Origin: a bacterium | GTDB taxonomy: Bacteria > Patescibacteriota > Microgenomatia > UBA1400 > PJMF01 | Direction of reading: 5' to 3' | DNA: 45,440 bases | Assembly: GCA_017431625.1 (NCBI GenBank) | Contig: JAFRKQ010000017.1 | Span: 1 to 45,440, forward strand | Shown: one piece after another, positions 42,898 to 45,440 of the stretch | How the letters are laid out: each line of letters opens with the position of its first letter | Numbering within the stretch: the stretch's first letter is position 1 | Translations under genes and position numbers: made by a program | Notes under the pieces: generated by a model | Seen by the model: the letters and a program-made list of their open reading frames with translations, nothing else | What the model was told of the DNA's origin: nothing | Database searches by the model: none

Positions 42898-43010
42898 GAC
42901 AAAATGTGAACAATTGTTCATTTTTGTTAAACGTTTGTTAAACGTATACCTCTGGTTTTTGGTGACAAACTGAGTACAGAAAATATTATAGGATATTATA
43001 TTTTTTCTTT
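42898..43010 (+). repeat. Dispersed GTTAAACG element, copy 5 (long form)
   Basis: The core is 42922-42969. It is preceded by AGACAAAATGTGAAC and a perfect TGAACAATTGTTCA palindrome (42907-42920), and followed by CTGAGTACAGAAAATATTAT and an AT-rich tail. It fills the whole gap between the convergent RNase J and arginase genes and closely matches copy 6 along its full length. Confidence 0.88.
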
Positions 43011-43884
43011 AACTTTGGGCATTAATATCAATAATCGTCTGCAAAATGCGCTCAGCCAGCGTCAATGTCTGATGATCGCGGTCCAATCGAGGATTGTACT
43101 CCACCAAATCAAAACTTTGAATGTCTTCCCAATGCCGCTTGAAAAAATCTAGAGTCACTGACAAATCTTTTGTCCGCAAGCCATCGGGTACCGGTACTGA
43201 TACACCCGGAGCAATTTGGGGATCAAGCACATCGAGGTCAAAACTAAAATGCAAACCGCGAGTGTCATTGGTGGCATAATTCCACGCCCGTTCCAAAACA
43301 GAAATCAGCCCTTGCTCGCGAATCGCCTGATTGGTAAAAATATGCACCCCGGCCGCACACAAATTATCCCACTCAGGATCATCAACACTACGCGCGCCCA
43401 CGATCACGACTTTGCTCGGATCATAATAATGACAATCATCAAAAGTTGTCAATTGTTTTTCTGCACCACACAAGCATGCCAAAGGCAGTCCGTGGAGATT
43501 ACCTGTAATTGTTGTTTTGAGGGTGTGAAAATCAGTGTGAGCATCCAACCAAATCAGTCCTAGATTTTGATGATAATCAAGACTCGCCAAACCCGAAGCA
43601 ATCGATAATGAGTGATCGCCACCGATCATGATTGGCTTGTAACCAGAACTCAAGGCAGTGGCTATAATTTTATAAAGCTGGAGATTGTACTCCAATACCC
43701 CGACAAGATTTTTGGCCTTATCATGTGTGGCTCGATGTTTTTTATAAATTGCTGGTGGCAAAAGTAGTCGCGGCAGTTGACTGTCTTTGACACGTGATAA
43801 AATTGTTGCTGGCCCCAAACGCGCACCATCAACATGAACGCCCAAATCGCTGCTCGCCCCAATAGCCATTAATGATCTTGGCAT
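43009..43884 (-). CDS. Arginase/agmatinase family ureohydrolase
   Basis: With the start at 43884 the protein has 291 residues. The dinuclear manganese site is intact: GGDHSLS, WLDAHTDFH and SFDLDVLDP, with NLHGLPLA and a C-terminal DLVEYNPRLD. The family hydrolyses arginine, agmatine or formiminoglutamate; the motif set fits arginase (cf. RocF) slightly better than agmatinase, but substrate cannot be fixed. ATG 43884 overlaps the stop of the upstream membrane protein gene by one base (TGATG) and has GGAG 8 nt upstream, so the longer frame to 43920 is unlikely. It may supply ornithine or recover nitrogen from scavenged arginine. Confidence 0.9.
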   Translation of the reverse strand: MPRSLMAIGASSDLGVHVDGARLGPATILSRVKDSQLPRLLLPPAIYKKHRATHDKAKNLVGVLEYNLQLYKIIATALSSGYKPIMIGGDHSLSIASGLASLDYHQNLGLIWLDAHTDFHTLKTTITGNLHGLPLACLCGAEKQLTTFDDCHYYDPSKVVIVGARSVDDPEWDNLCAAGVHIFTNQAIREQGLISVLERAWNYATNDTRGLHFSFDLDVLDPQIAPGVSVPVPDGLRTKDLSVTLDFFKRHWEDIQSFDLVEYNPRLDRDHQTLTLAERILQTIIDINAQS

Positions 43885-44573
43885 CAAACAATCTCCGTTT
43901 GCCACTGCCAATAAAGACAAAAGCTGCTCAAACTAATCCAATTGAGAGCCGCAAAAATACCAATCACTGGCAACAGGCTCATCACGATAAGTAGTGAGAT
44001 ATCGACCGATAAAATCTTGAGACTGAGCCACCAGTGGTTTTTGACCGCCAAGGCACTAGCTTGCATAGCTTGAGCGATAGAAAATCGCCGATCAAGCAAA
44101 ATTGGGACGGTGAGACCAAAAAACCATTGCCACAGCGCAAAAAACGCTGTCACCCCTACCAATATCAATGGCCAATGAGGAAAAGTACCATTAAGCAAGA
44201 CAAAAACAAAGGCAATCACAATCATCAACGGTACCACATTAATCAACAAATAAATCAACAGTGGCGGCAAACCCAGACGCAAATAGCTAGTATGGAAAAC
44301 TGGATATTTACCCGGGCCACGTCCTCGAGCCAGCCCCATGAGATTCTTGTTGACACCCGTGAGGGCGATATTAAAAAAACTCACGCACACAAGCCCCAGT
44401 AGCAACGTTAATGGCCAAGGAGCATTACCAAAGTAAAGCAGCAATAAGCCACCGCCAAACAAAATAATTTGCAACAACAAGACAAAATCCAAACTTGCCA
44501 AATACAAAATTTGCCAGCGGACAATTTCCCAAACTTGTTGTAAATGTTGACGGACAGATGCGCTTTCTCCCAT
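43884..44573 (-). CDS. Polytopic membrane protein of unknown function
   Basis: The 229 residues contain about five to six hydrophobic helices: around 20-50, 52-72, 105-135, 138-158 and 182-215. A basic cytoplasmic loop (LMGLARGRGPGKYPVFHTS) precedes the third. I recall a similar outline in DUF624-like and other small integral proteins but see no diagnostic motif. The minus-strand TATAAT (44580-44585) ends 6 nt before ATG 44573, so the longer frame to 44588 covers the promoter. The gene is translationally coupled to arginase through TGATG, hinting at a transport or accessory role for it. Confidence 0.65.
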   Translation of the reverse strand: MGESASVRQHLQQVWEIVRWQILYLASLDFVLLLQIILFGGGLLLLYFGNAPWPLTLLLGLVCVSFFNIALTGVNKNLMGLARGRGPGKYPVFHTSYLRLGLPPLLIYLLINVVPLMIVIAFVFVLLNGTFPHWPLILVGVTAFFALWQWFFGLTVPILLDRRFSIAQAMQASALAVKNHWWLSLKILSVDISLLIVMSLLPVIGIFAALNWISLSSFCLYWQWQTEIV

Positions 44574-44579
44574 GCAGGT

Positions 44580-44585
44580 ATTATA
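44580..44585 (-). promoter_or_regulatory. -10 box of the membrane protein/arginase operon (leaderless)
   Basis: TATAAT on the minus strand ends 6 nt before the ATG at 44573. Confidence 0.65.
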
Positions 44586-44662
44586 CACCTAATTTCGCCT
44601 TTTTTACGGGGTAATTTTCGGGAAATCTCTCGTAAATTGCCAAAAGCAAGTTGTTAATCATA

Positions 44663-44671
44663 TGGTATAAT
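44663..44671 (+). promoter_or_regulatory. Extended -10 of the tRNA gene
   Basis: TGGTATAAT ends 10 nt before the first base of the tRNA, close to the expected transcription start for a short 5' leader. Confidence 0.65.
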
Positions 44672-44681
44672 ATCATCACTT

Positions 44682-44754
44682 GCCAACTTAGCTCAGCTGG
44701 TAGAGCGGCGGTATCGTAAACCGCAGGTCAAGGGTTCGATCCCCTTAGTTGGCT
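44682..44754 (+). tRNA. tRNA-Thr (anticodon CGT)
   Basis: The sequence folds as a cloverleaf. The acceptor stem is GCCAACT/AGTTGGC, the D arm GCTC/GAGC, the anticodon stem GCGGT/ACCGC with loop ATCGTAA, and the T arm AAGGG/CCCTT with TTCGATC. The anticodon CGT reads ACG, threonine. The discriminator base is T and no CCA follows in the DNA, so CCA must be added by the nucleotidyltransferase. Confidence 0.95.
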
Positions 44755-44764
44755 CAGCAAAATG

Positions 44765-44877
44765 TAGACAAAATGTGAACATTTATTTATTTTTGTTAAA
44801 CATTTGTTAAACGCTTACCTCTGGTTTTTGATGACAAACTGAGTACAGAAAATATTATAGGATATTATATTTTTGTC
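44765..44877 (+). repeat. Dispersed GTTAAACG element, copy 6 (long form)
   Basis: The core is 44791-44838, with the same left flank (AGACAAAATGTGAAC) and right flank (CTGAGTACAGAAAATATTAT) as copy 5. It lies 10 bp after the tRNA 3' end and upstream of the next gene's promoter. Confidence 0.88.
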
Positions 44878-44910
44878 TTGCAAACTCACTCTCACAAATC
44901 CTCATTTTTG

Positions 44911-44919
44911 TGTTATAAT
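44911..44919 (+). promoter_or_regulatory. Extended -10 of the last gene (leaderless)
   Basis: TGTTATAAT ends 7 nt before the ATG at 44927. Confidence 0.65.
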
Positions 44920-44926
44920 CATCCAT

Positions 44927-45440
44927 ATGAAAGACATAATAAAACGAATTCAAGGTTTTTGGCAGCGACTCAGCGGCTGGCAGCGTTATTTTTTAATGAT
45001 TGCTGTCATTTATGCTATTTACACTCTCATTGTTGTGGGCATTAAATTCCGCTTTGATCATCCACATGTAATGCCCAAAATCGAGTACGGCAAAATTGAT
45101 GATTGGCAATATGACCCCACAGGCTTTAATGCTCAGGTAGGAAATAGTGCTCCACAACCTTTTAGTGGTGAAAGTGTCTCGCGTCAGTGGCGGCGTTATT
45201 TATTGGTCGGTCTGCTAATAGAGCTTTTTGTCAGTCTACCCTTGCTCCTAGTGATTAAAGCCGTCAAGAATCTTTTGGCTGGTCTACACCAAATCCACAA
45301 AGACGCACGGCGCCTGCGACAAGTGGGTTGGGCGAATATTATGATCTCATTGCCGACTTTGATTGTGCTGGCTGTTTTCCTTTTGGCTTTGGCTGATGCA
45401 TTTGGTGACTTTTATATTGACAGTGATTTGGGGGCATTTA
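44927..45440 (+). CDS. Membrane protein of unknown function, 3' end beyond the window
   Basis: The frame is open for 171 codons to the right edge. It begins MKDIIKRIQGFWQRLSGW, then a membrane helix (about 20-40), a ~55-residue segment outside or inside (with YGKIDDWQYDPTGFNAQVG), a second helix (about 93-112), a charged loop KDARRLRQ and a third helix (about 135-155). No family is recognised. It has its own extended -10 box and, like many genes here, no room for a ribosome site. Confidence 0.65.
   Translation, partial: MKDIIKRIQGFWQRLSGWQRYFLMIAVIYAIYTLIVVGIKFRFDHPHVMPKIEYGKIDDWQYDPTGFNAQVGNSAPQPFSGESVSRQWRRYLLVGLLIELFVSLPLLLVIKAVKNLLAGLHQIHKDARRLRQVGWANIMISLPTLIVLAVFLLALADAFGDFYIDSDLGAF

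Noticed and set aside
8391-44877. Dispersed GTTAAACG copies considered as a CRISPR array or integron attC sites
   Set aside because: Copies are separated by 2-13 kb of unrelated genes, without regular spacers, cas genes, integrase or cassette structure.

Overview
The window is 45.4 kb of densely coded bacterial DNA at roughly 40-43% GC by eye, with about 32 protein genes, one tRNA and no rRNA or CRISPR array. UGA is used as an ordinary stop. The gene set points to a monoderm bacterium with a streamlined genome, most likely a member of the Candidate Phyla Radiation (Patescibacteria). The indicators are an archaeal-type ATP-dependent DNA ligase, RNase J, a sortase next to a PilM-like/baseplate J-like membrane protein, a SpoIID-type wall enzyme, surface alpha-2-macroglobulins and a stand-alone NAD(P)H-hydrate dehydratase. 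This placement is an inference from gene content, not from a marker gene.

Layout. 1-1.4 kb: a partial upstream ORF, a phosphodiester glycosidase gene with an apparent -1 frameshift site at its 5' end, and a PPC/DUF296 protein. 1.8-14.2 kb (+): two paralogous ~1,600-residue thioester alpha-2-macroglobulins flanking recJ, then a membrane-anchored Memo-family protein overlapping the second. 14.2-17.5 kb (-): an operon of PilM-like/baseplate J-like membrane protein, sortase and ruvX. 17.6-18.4 kb (+): a YtxH-like protein and a YdbC/PC4 ssDNA-binding protein. 18.4-25.3 kb (-): cls, gpmI, eno, a single-domain response regulator and an acyl-CoA ligase. 25.4-27.4 kb (+): an acyltransferase overlapping an E1/ThiF-like adenylyltransferase, divergent from the acyl-CoA ligase. 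27.6-32.4 kb (+): a SpoIID-type wall enzyme, DNA ligase and a GT4 glycosyltransferase. 32.7-41.1 kb (-): a putative lipoprotein, a GT39-like membrane glycosyltransferase, a secreted glycine-rich protein with a ~280-nt leader, an ABC exporter, a relic small ORF, an MmcQ/YjbR protein, prmC and nnrD. 41.2-45.4 kb: RNase J (+), arginase and a membrane protein (-), tRNA-Thr(CGT) and a partial membrane protein (+).

Themes. The envelope dominates: surface protease traps, sortase, wall lytic enzyme, lipid and sugar transferases, cardiolipin synthase and exporter. The rest is lower glycolysis (eno, gpmI), repair (recJ, ruvX, lig) and RNA/translation functions (rnj, prmC, tRNA).

Two genome-scale signals stand out. 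First, at least eleven genes have a -10 box ending only 6-8 nt before the ATG, so their mRNAs should be leaderless; most -10 boxes are of the extended TGnTAnAAT type. Second, a ~48-bp intergenic element carrying two GTTAAACG-like units 11 bp apart occurs six times, always on the + strand. Other points of interest are the acyl-activation/acyl-transfer/E1-like gene group, an RNase J lacking the motif C histidine, and a deletion relic of the glycine-rich protein gene.
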